From Chryseobacterium formosum (GTDB lineage Bacteria > Bacteroidota > Bacteroidia > Flavobacteriales > Weeksellaceae), in assembly GCF_026460885.1 (NCBI RefSeq), contig NZ_JAOVZW010000033.1:1-64000 (forward strand): 64,000 nt of DNA. Reading direction: 5' to 3'. Positions 1-9,465 of this stretch are shown one piece after another. The notes below the pieces were generated by a model. It was not told where the DNA came from, ran no database searches, and was given only the letters and a program-made list of their open reading frames with translations. How positions within the stretch are numbered: position 1 is the first letter of the stretch; every line of letters begins with the position of its first letter. A program made the position numbers and the translations under genes.

Positions 1-1
1 A

Positions 2-1228
2 ATGAACAAAACATTCAACCTGCTATTCTTTATAAAAAAGAATAAAATCCGAACAAATGGAACCGCTCCTATCTATTTGCGAATCACGGTAGACGGCAAG
101 GCTGCAGAGATTGCGGCTAAGAGGTATATTGACCCAAAGAAATGGGATAATAAATCTCAGAAAGCTGTAGGTTATAGTCAAGAAGCCAAAACACTGAACT
201 CTTACCTTAAAACTTTGGAACAACAAGTTTATGATTTCCATTACCTGATGCTGAAAGAGGAAGACTTTGTAACTGCAGAAAGTTTAAAATCTAAACTGCT
301 TGGAACTGATGTTACCACAAGAATGCTCATTCCTATTTTTCAGGATCACAATGATAAAGTAGAAGCATTAATAGGTCAGGATTTTGCCCCCGGCACATTG
401 GAACGATACAAAACATCATTAAAACACACGCAGGAATTTCTAAATTGGAAATATAAAATTTCTGATATTGATATTACAAAGATCGATCACGCTTTCATTA
501 TGGATTATGATTTCTGGCTTCGTAGTGTCCGAAAATGCGCAAACAATACTGCTGTAAAATACATCAAGAATTTCAAAAAGATTATGCGACTATGCATGGC
601 GAACGGTTGGCTATTAAAAGATCCTTTTCTAGGCTACAAAGCAAAAATTAAAGAAGTGGAACGCCCCTATCTTATAAAGGAGGAAATTCAGGCGATTTAT
701 GAAAAGGAATTTGCATCAGACAGATTGAATCAAGTACGGGATATTTTCCTTTTCAGTTGTTATACTGGCTTAGCTTATATAGATGTAAAGAAATTATCGA
801 AATCTCACATCAATCTTGGAATAGATGGCGACAAATGGATATTTACAAATCGTCAGAAAACCAGTACTTCAACCAGAGTTCCGTTACTGCCTTTAGCCCA
901 AGAGCTTATTCTAAAATATGAAGACCATCCGGAATGCGTAAATTTAAATGTATTGTTTCCTGTCCTCAGTAATCAGAAAATGAATTCCTATCTCAAGGAA
1001 ATTGCTAATGTTTGTGGGATTAACAAAGAATTGACATTTCATATCGCAAGACACACATTTGCCACTACTGTTACATTATCCAATGGTGTTCCGATTGAAA
1101 GTGTAAGTAAGATGCTTGGTCACAAGAATCTAAAGACGACTCAACATTATGCAAAGATTCTTGATAAGAAAGTAAGTGATGATATGTTGGCTTTAAGAAA
1201 CATACTTCAGGATAGGATGGATAATTAA
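2..1228 (+). CDS. Tyrosine recombinase / integrase (Bacteroides mobile-element type)
   Basis: Site-specific recombinase of 408 residues. The N-terminal part (about 1-95) looks like the arm-type DNA-binding domain of Bacteroidota integrases, followed by a SAM-like core-binding domain (about 110-210) and the catalytic domain (about 225-400). Visible catalytic residues are H347 and R350 (HIARH), H374 (LGHKN) and the nucleophile Y383 (HYAK). Where the first catalytic Arg normally sits, the sequence reads TGLAYID with Ala258; loss or displacement of this Arg is known in the CTnDOT integrase group, so it does not imply inactivity. The ATG at base 2 gives a full-length protein. It sits at the window edge, so any element it serves may extend to the left. 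The exact element family is not determined. Confidence 0.93.
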   Translation: MNKTFNLLFFIKKNKIRTNGTAPIYLRITVDGKAAEIAAKRYIDPKKWDNKSQKAVGYSQEAKTLNSYLKTLEQQVYDFHYLMLKEEDFVTAESLKSKLLGTDVTTRMLIPIFQDHNDKVEALIGQDFAPGTLERYKTSLKHTQEFLNWKYKISDIDITKIDHAFIMDYDFWLRSVRKCANNTAVKYIKNFKKIMRLCMANGWLLKDPFLGYKAKIKEVERPYLIKEEIQAIYEKEFASDRLNQVRDIFLFSCYTGLAYIDVKKLSKSHINLGIDGDKWIFTNRQKTSTSTRVPLLPLAQELILKYEDHPECVNLNVLFPVLSNQKMNSYLKEIANVCGINKELTFHIARHTFATTVTLSNGVPIESVSKMLGHKNLKTTQHYAKILDKKVSDDMLALRNILQDRMDN

Positions 1229-1773
1229 TAATGTATTTTTAATATAGGATGTTAAATATAGTCCTGTTTTGTGAACTTGACAGGACTCTATTCAAACCAA
1301 TTACTGACTGATATTGATATAGTTCTAAATTTTTTTAGTCATGAATAATTTATAAAAAATAAGCAGTAAAGCACATTGTAATAACAAACATTAATGTCAG
1401 CAGCAAATGTATAATTAAGGTTTCAGTACAACATTTTTCTTAAAAATTATGACGAGTTTCAATAGATCTCAAGTAGTATAAACGATTACTTAGTAATACG
1501 GCAAAATAAGCATCTTATTTTGTTCTATAAAATTTGGAAAAAAATAATTTTTTATCGTTATCTAAAGGGTAAATCATAAATATTTCACATAAAACATATT
1601 TTAAACTATTTTACATCCTTAATAATTCAAGGGTTGAATTTACTGAGGTAGTTAATCGGAATTTTTAGTTATAGAAAAATTTTGGTCTCTATTTCACTAA
1701 TCATTAAATGATGATGTTTTGAGGTGATTCAGTGCAACTAATTTTTGCATGAAAAGTTCTCTTTACATTTATA
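1229..1773. other. Gene-free interval with coding-like repeat copy 1
   Basis: AT-rich stretch of about 545 bases between the integrase and the convergent HIU-hydrolase-like gene. Its only recognisable content is at 1262-1350: an inverted repeat (AGTCCTGT / ACAGGACT) that overlaps a 54-base segment repeated near 17.5 kb. No open frame of useful length is seen. Confidence 0.5.
1271..1324 (+). repeat. 54-bp diverged repeat, copy 1
   Basis: About 81% identical by eye to 17497-17550. Read from base 1271 both copies keep the same open frame (core TGLYSN-x-LL-x-DID), and several differences are silent. This points to remnants of a shared coding sequence rather than a structural repeat. The source gene was not recognised. 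Confidence 0.55.
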
Positions 1774-2181
1774 TTAGTTTCCTCTGTATGTGGAGTACCC
1801 ATAGGCAGAGAGAGTTATCGGAACATGATAATGATTGTTATCCTTGATCTGGAAAACGACCTCAATGAAAGGATAAAAACTCTCCAGGTTATTTTTCTTA
1901 AAATAAGGGCTTGTTAGATAGGTTAGTTTGTAAATTCCTACGTTGGATTTATTTGAAGCTAGAAAATCTGAAATTCTTCCGTTTGAATCTGTGATTTTTT
2001 CCTCAACAAAGCTGCACAGTTTCGATTTTTCGTCATATTTTTCCAATTTAATCGAGACTCCTGAGGCGGGAGCACCTTTAGAAATATCCAGAATGTGACT
2101 TGAAAGTTGATATTTGCTATTTTGAGCAAAAATTCCTGTTGATAGTAGTAAGAATAGTAGCGTATAGAAAATCGCTTTCAT
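1774..2181 (-). CDS. Exported HIUase / transthyretin-like protein
   Basis: 135 residues with a clear signal peptide (MKAIFYTLLFLLLSTGIFAQ), so predicted periplasmic. The mature part matches the 5-hydroxyisourate hydrolase/transthyretin-like fold: an N-terminal SSHILD motif with the catalytic-type His (H29), a GRISDF segment holding the expected Arg, and a C-terminal HYHVPITLSAYGYSTYRG block ending in YRGN where the classical signature is YRGS. Known members hydrolyse 5-hydroxyisourate in urate degradation. No other purine-catabolism gene is adjacent, so the substrate here is inferred from family only. The gene is transcribed toward the integrase and appears monocistronic. Confidence 0.85.
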   Translation of the reverse strand: MKAIFYTLLFLLLSTGIFAQNSKYQLSSHILDISKGAPASGVSIKLEKYDEKSKLCSFVEEKITDSNGRISDFLASNKSNVGIYKLTYLTSPYFKKNNLESFYPFIEVVFQIKDNNHYHVPITLSAYGYSTYRGN

Positions 2182-2510
2182 TTTAATCGGATTTTAGTTT
2201 AATATTGATACTGATTTTTGTGATAAATTAAAGCATTAGCAGTGAAGCTATTTTTTTCTCTTTAAAATTTTTCATCATTTCGCAGTCAAAAATGAAGCCA
2301 AATTTTGCATTTGGAAAGTTTAATTGGGGCGAAAAATTTCAATAATATCAAAATTACGACCATTGAAATTATCACCTTTCAATCAACTGAAAGACGCGGT
2401 TTTTTCAAGCGATTGGAACTTTATGTAATCAGAGTAGAGAATTCCTTCTTAAATTCAAACAGTGCTGTCGCTCCCACATTGATTATGAAAGAAGATTTTA
2501 GCAAATATCA
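2182..2510. other. Gene-free interval between HIUase-like gene and lacI-type gene
   Basis: About 330 bases. It holds a 69-codon TTG-initiated open frame on the plus strand (2305-2514) with no recognisable motif, which I do not accept as a gene. It should contain the promoter of the upstream-facing HIUase-like gene; no clear box was picked. Confidence 0.4.
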
Positions 2511-3482
2511 TTAAAGTCGGTGTACAACAGTTTCAGTTTCTCTAGCTCCCGATGCTTCGTTTTTGATGGAAGTGAGTAATTGCTTTGCGGCGAAGATACC
2601 CATTTCATTTCCGTCATTGACTTGATAGTCATACGTTTCATCAAGATACTTTGGTAAAGTACCCTCACTGATTGAAACTACTTTTCTGTTGGTATTGTTC
2701 AGGCTTCTTTTGATTAATGAGCTATGTAGACCCATCAGTGTTTCATCACTCATTGCAAAGAAACCATCGATGGAATCGTCGTCAAGTAAAAGGTCTAATT
2801 TTTCTTTCACTTGATCAGCGGATTTACAATAGATAATGTTCAGATTAATTGCAGGAAAGTGTTTCATCCGATTTTCAAATGACACTAATCTGCTCTGTGT
2901 GATTTCTAAATTTTCATCACCAAAGATGGCAAGTATATTTTTGCATCCGTGATCAATTAATTTGTCGGCGCATAGTTCAGCATTTCTAATATTATCAAAA
3001 ATAACAGATTGGAAAATATTTTGAGAAACAGTTTTGTCAAAAATAATAGCAGGAATTTCCATCTCCTTCAGTTTTAATAAATGGTCAATATCTTTAGTTT
3101 CGTTCGTCAGGGAAATTAAAACACCATCGACTCTAGAATTAATGCATGTTTCCAGATGTTCCTTTTCAGTCTCAAAAGAATCATTTGATGATAATATGAA
3201 AAAATGGTAACCTTCTTTGTTAAGCACAGAAGAAATACCGTTAATAATTGATGGTATGAAGAACATCGTTATTTCAGGAACAATGAGACCGATAACCTTT
3301 GAGGATTTCTTTCTGAAATTAACCGCAAAATCATTCGGAACATAATTAAATGTCTCTGCGGCTTCTCTTACCTTCAGTTTTACTGAACTACTTATATCAG
3401 GATGATCTTTCAATGCTCTTGAAACTGTTGAAGTACTAATATTAAGCATTTCCGCAAGGTCTTTTATGGTCGTTCGTTTCAT
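2511..3482 (-). CDS. LacI/GalR-family transcriptional regulator
   Basis: 323 residues. The N-terminal LacI helix-turn-helix (TIKDLAEMLNISTSTVSRAL, from residue 4) and hinge region are followed by a periplasmic-binding-protein-like sensor domain (VIGLIVPEITMFFIPSI onward) that binds a small sugar-like effector in this family. It is divergently transcribed from the TonB-dependent receptor, with a near-perfect LacI-type palindrome between them at 3611-3632. Local repressor control of the receptor, hydrolase, kinase and transporter genes is therefore inferred. The effector is unknown; a sucrose-type sugar would fit the neighbours. Confidence 0.93.
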   Translation of the reverse strand: MKRTTIKDLAEMLNISTSTVSRALKDHPDISSSVKLKVREAAETFNYVPNDFAVNFRKKSSKVIGLIVPEITMFFIPSIINGISSVLNKEGYHFFILSSNDSFETEKEHLETCINSRVDGVLISLTNETKDIDHLLKLKEMEIPAIIFDKTVSQNIFQSVIFDNIRNAELCADKLIDHGCKNILAIFGDENLEITQSRLVSFENRMKHFPAINLNIIYCKSADQVKEKLDLLLDDDSIDGFFAMSDETLMGLHSSLIKRSLNNTNRKVVSISEGTLPKYLDETYDYQVNDGNEMGIFAAKQLLTSIKNEASGARETETVVHRL

Positions 3483-3610
3483 TTTGAGTTATTACATCAA
3501 TTATTGGGAGAAATTAAGGATAATTAGGCAATAATATTTTGTTAATATGTGTTAAATAAAACAATTTTTTTTGTTAATAAAAAGTTAATTTATTTAAAAG
3601 TTATCCACCG

Positions 3611-3632
3611 CAAACGGTTGCGCAATCGTTTG
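3611..3632. promoter_or_regulatory. LacI-type operator palindrome
   Basis: Two 11-base half sites, CAAACGGTTGC and GCAATCGTTTG, are reverse complements with one mismatch and have the central TTGCGCAA typical of LacI/GalR operators. The site lies 129 bases upstream of the lacI-type start and about 93 bases upstream of the receptor start, so it could serve both promoters. Confidence 0.75.
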
Positions 3633-3724
3633 ATATTTTCCGAAAGTTAACAATCCGTTTAAATCTCTTTTTTGATGTAGTAAAAAAAATACTTTTGAGA
3701 CATAACAAAAAACTCAACAGAATT

Positions 3725-6141
3725 ATGGAATCACAGGTAATAAAAAAAATACTGATTTTCGGGACGATGAATATGGCCGCATTTATGTTCGCACAGTCTA
3801 CCGAAACTTACACAATATCTCCAAGAAGTAAGACTATTGATGAGGTAGTTATTACAGGAAATTCGAATCCGAAAGCTTCAATCAAACCAGTACGTCAATC
3901 TCCACTTTGAAATCAGCGGATATTATCAATTCGGCTCCAAGAACGACGGCTGAGATCTTCAGAACGATTCCCGGAATACGTGCAGAATCTTCAGGAGGAG
4001 AGGGTAATTCAAATATTACGGTAAGAGGGGTTCCTGTTTCTGCGGGTGGTTCAAGATATCTATTGATTCAGGAAGACGGTCTTCCGGTAATGCAATTTGG
4101 TGATATTGCTTTTGGAACTCAGGATCAGTTTACAAGATTTGATTCTTTCGTATCTCGTGTTGAAGCATTGAGAGGAGGTTCTGCATCGGTTTTTGCATCC
4201 AATTCACCTGCAGGAATCATCAATTTTATTACAAAAACAGGCGAAAAAGAAGGCGGAAGTATCACGCAACAAGTAGGTCTGAATTATAAAAATTTCAGAA
4301 CAGATATCGACTACGGAACACCGCTGGGTAAAGATTTTTACATTGGAGTAGGTGGTTTCTACAGAGGTGGAGACGGGCCAAGAAAAACTGGGTATACTTC
4401 TAATAACGGTGGTCAGTTTCGTTTATCTTTATTAAAGAAATTCGAAAAGGGAAGCATTAGAGTGTATGGAAAATACTTAGATGACCGCACTGCAGCTTAT
4501 ATGCCGATGCCAATTGCCGTTTCAGGATCAGATTCAAATCCGGATTACAGTTCTCTCAATAATTATAATATATTAACGGGCGCTTTACAGTCTTCCAATT
4601 TTAAAAATGATCTTACGTTTGGTGCAAACGGACAAATTTTGAAAAGTAATATTCGTGACGGGATGCATTCAGTCTCAAAAACAGTTGGGTTTGAATTTAA
4701 TTATGATTTAGGCTCAGGTTGGAAAGTCGACGCTAAAGCAAGATACGCAGCAAACGACGGCCAGTTTTTAGCACCATTTCCTGCATCAGTTGGAAGCAAA
4801 TCTGAAATTTTGGAATCTGTTACAGGCTACGGAAGTGCAGTTTATGCAGGAACCAATACTGCAGTCGACAGCAATGCCAAATATATGAAAACGGTTTTAT
4901 TCAACACCAAAATGAATAATCTGAACAACTTCTTCAGCGATGTCAACATCAGTAAAAAATGGAATAAAATAAAGTTGAATACCGGCGTTTACAACAGCTC
5001 ACAAAACATCAATCTTTCCTGGAACTGGAATACTTATTTGATGGAAGTTTCTGATAACAATGCCAGATTGGTGGATATTGTGAGCCCTACAGGAACTAAA
5101 ATTACAGATAACGGACTTCTTAATTACGGCGTTCCGGCTTTTGGCGGCGTTAATAGAATCTACGATACCAAATATTCAGTGATTGCTCCGCACGCTCAGG
5201 TGGAAATCAATCCGACTGAAAAATTAACCTTGGATTTTGGAGCAAGATATGATTTTGGAAATGTTACCGGAAGTTTCTTTGGAACGCAGAATACGAAACG
5301 TGCAATAGACATTAATCAAAACGGAACTTTGGAAACACCAGAACTGGCAGTGGAAGTTGTAAACGGAACCGTTCCGGTAGATTATCAATATGGTATTTTC
5401 GCATATTCTTTTGGAGCTAACTATGCTCTAAATTCTCACAATGCAGTTTTTGCAAGAGTAAGTCAGGGTGGAAGTGCTTCTGCAGACAGAATTCTTTTCG
5501 CAGGATACAATTATACCAATAACGATGATCCGGCTTTAGACGCAGTAAAAGTGAATAAACTGAATCAAATTGAAGTGGGTTACAAATTAAGAGGTTCCAA
5601 CTATTTTCTGAATACAACTTTGTTTCAGGCGAGAACCATTGAAGCCAATTATGAAGCTACTACGCAGTTAAGAACAGAGAATAAATACGAATCATTTGGA
5701 GTAGAATTCGACGGATTCTATAAAATCAATAAAAACTTTGACATCAAAGCTGGTTTGACTTATACTCACGCTGAAATTAAAAATGCGATTGATCAAACCA
5801 TCATTGGCAATATGCCAAGAAGAACTCCGAAATTGATGTATTCTTTCAATCCGAATGTGAATATTGAAAAATTAAGCTTTGGTTTCTTTGCAGTAGGTTC
5901 TACGAAAGCATTTACTCAGGACAGCAATAAACTGATTATGCCGGGTTATGTGATTGTGAATCCTTATATTTCTTATAGATTACTTAAAAATTTAACTTTG
6001 AATGTTAATACCAACAATGTATTTAATTCTTTGGCGATTACAGAAGCAGAAGAAGGAAGTTTGCAGGGAACCAACGGAATCATCAGAGCGAGAACACTGC
6101 CTGGAAGAACTTTCGGAGCGAGTTTGAAATTTGACTTTTAA
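3725..6141 (+). pseudogene. TonB-dependent receptor, split by a one-base frameshift
   Basis: Outer-membrane TonB-dependent receptor of about 800 residues, probably for sugar uptake. The ATG at 3725 starts a signal peptide (about 20 residues, ending MFAQS) and then TIDEVVITG, typical of the TonB-box/plug start. The frame shifts near 3884-3888: the upstream frame stops at 3908-3910 while the downstream frame continues through TSTSISTLKSADIINSAPRT, TAEIFRTIPGIRAESSGG (plug) and the full beta-barrel to a C-terminal aromatic residue (KFDF). An AAA run followed by CC at the break suggests loss of one A. No SusD-like partner lies next to it. The rest of the gene is intact, so recent mutation or sequencing error are both possible. 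Confidence 0.9.
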
Positions 6142-6193
6142 TAAAAAGTGTTGATTTTCAGATAATTAATTATCAAAATAAATTTATACTATG

Positions 6194-6220
6194 AACTAAC
6201 AGCAGAATTTGCTGTTAGTT
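6194..6220 (+). terminator. Stem-loop after the TonB-dependent receptor gene
   Basis: Perfect 11-bp inverted repeat AACTAACAGCA / TGCTGTTAGTT around a 5-base loop, followed by a T-rich stretch. It lies 52 bases after the receptor stop and 26 bases before the next start. It may be a partial terminator lowering expression of the cytoplasmic genes relative to the receptor. Confidence 0.7.
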
Positions 6221-6245
6221 TATTTAATCATATTGATAAAAATAT

Positions 6246-7367
6246 ATGTTTACAAAAGCAGCATTAAACATCATTGAACAAGCAATCTCAGACCAGGGAA
6301 TCCTTGCATCGTCTGAAAAGAAAGACAATTACGCAAGAGTCTGGTCAAGAGATTCTATGATGACAGGAATTACGGGAATTTTGATTAAAAATCAAATGAT
6401 TATAGATGGTTTGGAAAAATCAATCAAAACACTTGCAAATTATCAGGCAGAAAACGGACAGGTCCCTTCCAATGTCTATGGAGATAAAGCGAGTTACGGA
6501 ACACTTGTCGGCAGAACTGATGCGACAATCTGGTGGATTATCGGAGCTTGTGAATATATGATTTACACGAAAGATGAATCGTTAAAAGAAACTTTAAAAG
6601 ATAAAATATACAAAGCTTTTTCTTGTCTAAAAACCTGGGAATTTAATCAGAGAGGTCTTCTGTACAGTCCGTTGGGAGGAAATTGGGCAGATGAATATGT
6701 GACTTCAGGTTACGTTTTATACGATAATGTTCTTCGATATTGGGCTTTGAAAAATGCAGCAGAAGTTTATCAGGATGAAAACCTGAAATCTCTTGCTGAA
6801 ACGACAAAAAAACTGATTGAGAATAATTTCAGAAAGAACAATTCTGATGAACCTAAATATCATCCAACAGCGTATCAAAAAGCCAATGGAAAATATTATT
6901 TATGGGCATCTTTGAATGCAAATGGTTACGATGAACGTTTCGACCTTGCAGGAAATGCTTTAGCAATTCTTTTAGGATTTGATTTAGATTTAGATGGTTT
7001 TACTCAATTTTTGGAACAGTTGAATACAGAGTTTCAACATTGGATGCTTCCTGTTTTTTACCCGATTATCTTTCCAAAAGATGCTGACTGGAACTTGCTG
7101 GAAAACAATTACAGTTATAATTTTAAAAACGAACCCTATCAATTTCATAACGGAGGTTCGTGGCCAATTTATCTTGGGTGGCTTTGTTTGGGATTAAGGA
7201 AAAGAGGTTACAATGAGATTCCTGAAAAAATTGTGAGTCAATATGAAAAGCTTCTGAGCGAAAAGGGCTCAAGTTTCAAAGAATATTATTCGACGGATAA
7301 ACTTATTCCTTCAGGAACAGACCAATTATGTTTTTCAGCTTCAGGATATCTTTTGATGAAGATTTAA
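6246..7367 (+). CDS. (alpha/alpha)6-barrel glycoside hydrolase, GH100 invertase-like
   Basis: 373 residues with no signal peptide, so cytoplasmic. Motifs of a six-hairpin glycosidase are visible: an N-terminal WSRDSM segment (about 33-38), GRTDATIWWI (about 90-99), GNWADEYVTSG (about 145-155) and an aromatic-rich C-terminal part including HNGGSWP. These resemble family GH100 neutral/alkaline invertases, with amylo-alpha-1,6-glucosidase-like proteins as the alternative. The following MFS transporter carries SUT-type features, so hydrolysis of imported sucrose or a related disaccharide is the most economical reading. Family assignment is moderately sure; substrate is inference. Confidence 0.7.
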   Translation: MFTKAALNIIEQAISDQGILASSEKKDNYARVWSRDSMMTGITGILIKNQMIIDGLEKSIKTLANYQAENGQVPSNVYGDKASYGTLVGRTDATIWWIIGACEYMIYTKDESLKETLKDKIYKAFSCLKTWEFNQRGLLYSPLGGNWADEYVTSGYVLYDNVLRYWALKNAAEVYQDENLKSLAETTKKLIENNFRKNNSDEPKYHPTAYQKANGKYYLWASLNANGYDERFDLAGNALAILLGFDLDLDGFTQFLEQLNTEFQHWMLPVFYPIIFPKDADWNLLENNYSYNFKNEPYQFHNGGSWPIYLGWLCLGLRKRGYNEIPEKIVSQYEKLLSEKGSSFKEYYSTDKLIPSGTDQLCFSASGYLLMKI

Positions 7368-7424
7368 GCTGAACGAATAACCAATTGTAGACAACAAAAA
7401 TTTATTTTTAAAACAGATTAAAAG

Positions 7425-8063
7425 ATGATTGGAGATGTAATTAATTTGGAGCAGAAACATTTGAATACTGCGGAGAATATTTATAAAATTTTAAAAGAAA
7501 AATATAATCACGATAAAAAATGGACAGTAGGAATTTGTGGAGAAAGTGGCAGTGGTAAATCGGTTACAGCATTTGCTTTAAAAAAAGTTTTAGAAGAAAA
7601 CGGAATAAAAAGTTTAGTCATTCAAATGGATGATTACTTCAAACTTCCACCGAAAACCAACCACGAAAACCGGGAGAAAAGTTTTGATAATGTTGGAATG
7701 CACGAAGTTTACTTAGATTTAATTCAAAACAACATTAAGGAATTTAAAGATGGAAAATCTACTCTTAAAAAACCTCTTGTTCATTATCAAAATAACTTTA
7801 TTTCTGAAGAAATTCTGGATTTACAGGATGTACAGGTTATCATTATAGAAGGTACTTATATTCTGAGCATCGATGATTTTGATTTCAGTATTTTCATCAA
7901 TCGGAATTATCAGGATACTTTTGAAAAACGAATTGAAAGAAACCGTGATGAACAGAGTGATTTTATTGAAAAAGTTTTGAATATTGAACATAATATAATC
8001 CGTCAGTTGAAAGAAAAAGCGGACATCGTCCTCGGAAAAAATTACGAAATTGTAAAGCCATAA
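7425..8063 (+). CDS. P-loop kinase of the uridine kinase / phosphoribulokinase type
   Basis: 212 residues. A Walker A motif (GESGSGKS, about 39-46), a substrate-loop motif MDDYFKLP and the segment VIIIEGTYIL identify the uridine kinase/phosphoribulokinase-like superfamily. Its place between a glycosidase and a sugar transporter gene, 3 bases ahead of the latter, suggests it phosphorylates a product of sugar hydrolysis instead of uridine. That is inference only. A true uridine kinase cannot be excluded from sequence alone. Confidence 0.78.
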   Translation: MIGDVINLEQKHLNTAENIYKILKEKYNHDKKWTVGICGESGSGKSVTAFALKKVLEENGIKSLVIQMDDYFKLPPKTNHENREKSFDNVGMHEVYLDLIQNNIKEFKDGKSTLKKPLVHYQNNFISEEILDLQDVQVIIIEGTYILSIDDFDFSIFINRNYQDTFEKRIERNRDEQSDFIEKVLNIEHNIIRQLKEKADIVLGKNYEIVKP

Positions 8064-8066
8064 ATT

Positions 8067-9464
8067 ATGAATAAAAAAATAATTCCTAAGCTCAGCTTTT
8101 GGCAGATTTGGAATATGAATGTCGGTTTTTTCGGGATTCAGTATAGTTTCGGGCTTCAGCAGACTGCAGTAAATCCGTTATATTCATTTTTGGGTGCTCA
8201 CGCAGACCAACTTCCAATTCTTAATTTGGCAGGTCCGGTTACGGGATTGTTGATTCAGCCGTTGATAGGAGCGATAAGTGATAAGACCTGGAGTGTAAAA
8301 TGGGGGAGACGGAAACCGTTCTTTTTGCTTGGTGCTATATTTTGTAGTTTGGCATTGTTCGTTTTTCCTTTCAGTTCTTCCATCTGGATGGCTGTCGGAT
8401 TATTGTGGATTTTAGATGCTGCAAATAATACGGCAATGGAACCTTACAGAGCTTTTATTGGCGATAAACTTCCGGAGGAACAGCAAACCTATGGTTTTCA
8501 GATGCAGAGTCTGTTTGTAGGTGGTGGAATTACCTTGGCTAATTTATCTTTATTTGTTTTTCAGAAATATTTCGGAGGAAGTTCTGAATCCGGAGGAATT
8601 CCTGCGTGGGTTTACTATTCATTTTTCTTAGGCTCTTTCTGTTCGATTGCATCGGTGGTTTGGTCGGTTTACAAAACCCCTGAAATTCCGCCAACTGAAG
8701 AAGAATTGGTACAATTAAAATTGGAAAAAGAAAATGACACAGTTTTCACGCCATTTATTGATATTTTTACAGCCATCGTAAAAATGCCGAAAATACTTTG
8801 GCAATTGGCACTTGTTTACTTATTTCAATGGTATGCGCTTTTCTGTTACTGGCAGTTCGTTACGCCAATGATCAAACAAACATTGTATCACGTCACTGAA
8901 AACGATGAGGTAAAAGCCAAACATATTCTTGAACTTTCAAAGACAGGTTTAGGAAATTCAATTGACATAGAATGGGCGACAAATATTTTGCGTTTGGTAG
9001 AAACAGCCGTTGGCCAAACAGGATTAATGAATGGGTTTTATAATTTTATCACAATGATTTCAGCACTTTTGCTGATTCCTTTTGCGCTGAAATATTCTTC
9101 CAAAAATGTGTATGTATTTTGTCTGCTCGCAACGGGAATATCATTATTGGTTTTACAGTTCATCCACAATGAATATTTAATATTATTACCAATGGTTCTC
9201 TTTGGAATCGGTTGGGCAGCGATGATGGGTTTACCATATTCAATGGTTTCTCCGTCGATACCATCTAACAAAAGAGGGGTATATATGGGCGTAATCAATA
9301 TGATGATTGTTATTCCAATGTTAATTCAGACAGTTTCTTTTGGCTTTATTTATAAATACTTCTTAGGAAACAACCCTTCAAATGCTATCGTAATGGCAGG
9401 AGTTTTATTTTTGATGGCATCTGTTTCGGTAACATTGATTAAAGTGAAAAAAACGGCTCATTAA
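8067..9464 (+). CDS. MFS sugar transporter (GPH/SUT-like)
   Basis: 465-residue inner-membrane carrier with about 12 hydrophobic segments. The loop SDKTWSVKWGRRKPF (about 71-85) contains the RRKPF signature shared with plant sucrose carriers and SLC45 proteins, and NTAMEPYRAFIGD (about 114-126) is also characteristic. The gene starts 3 bases after the kinase stop, so translation is likely coupled. With the receptor in the outer membrane it would complete a disaccharide import route. Sugar identity is inferred. Confidence 0.88.
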   Translation: MNKKIIPKLSFWQIWNMNVGFFGIQYSFGLQQTAVNPLYSFLGAHADQLPILNLAGPVTGLLIQPLIGAISDKTWSVKWGRRKPFFLLGAIFCSLALFVFPFSSSIWMAVGLLWILDAANNTAMEPYRAFIGDKLPEEQQTYGFQMQSLFVGGGITLANLSLFVFQKYFGGSSESGGIPAWVYYSFFLGSFCSIASVVWSVYKTPEIPPTEEELVQLKLEKENDTVFTPFIDIFTAIVKMPKILWQLALVYLFQWYALFCYWQFVTPMIKQTLYHVTENDEVKAKHILELSKTGLGNSIDIEWATNILRLVETAVGQTGLMNGFYNFITMISALLLIPFALKYSSKNVYVFCLLATGISLLVLQFIHNEYLILLPMVLFGIGWAAMMGLPYSMVSPSIPSNKRGVYMGVINMMIVIPMLIQTVSFGFIYKYFLGNNPSNAIVMAGVLFLMASVSVTLIKVKKTAH

Positions 9465-9465
9465 T

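Noticed and set aside
2305..2514. 69-codon plus-strand open frame
   Set aside because: TTG start, no recognisable motif, and it overlaps the end of the lacI-type gene on the other strand.
3884..3910. Programmed -1 frameshifting in the TonB receptor
   Set aside because: No slippery heptamer of the usual X XXY YYZ type and no downstream hairpin was seen; a missing A is simpler.
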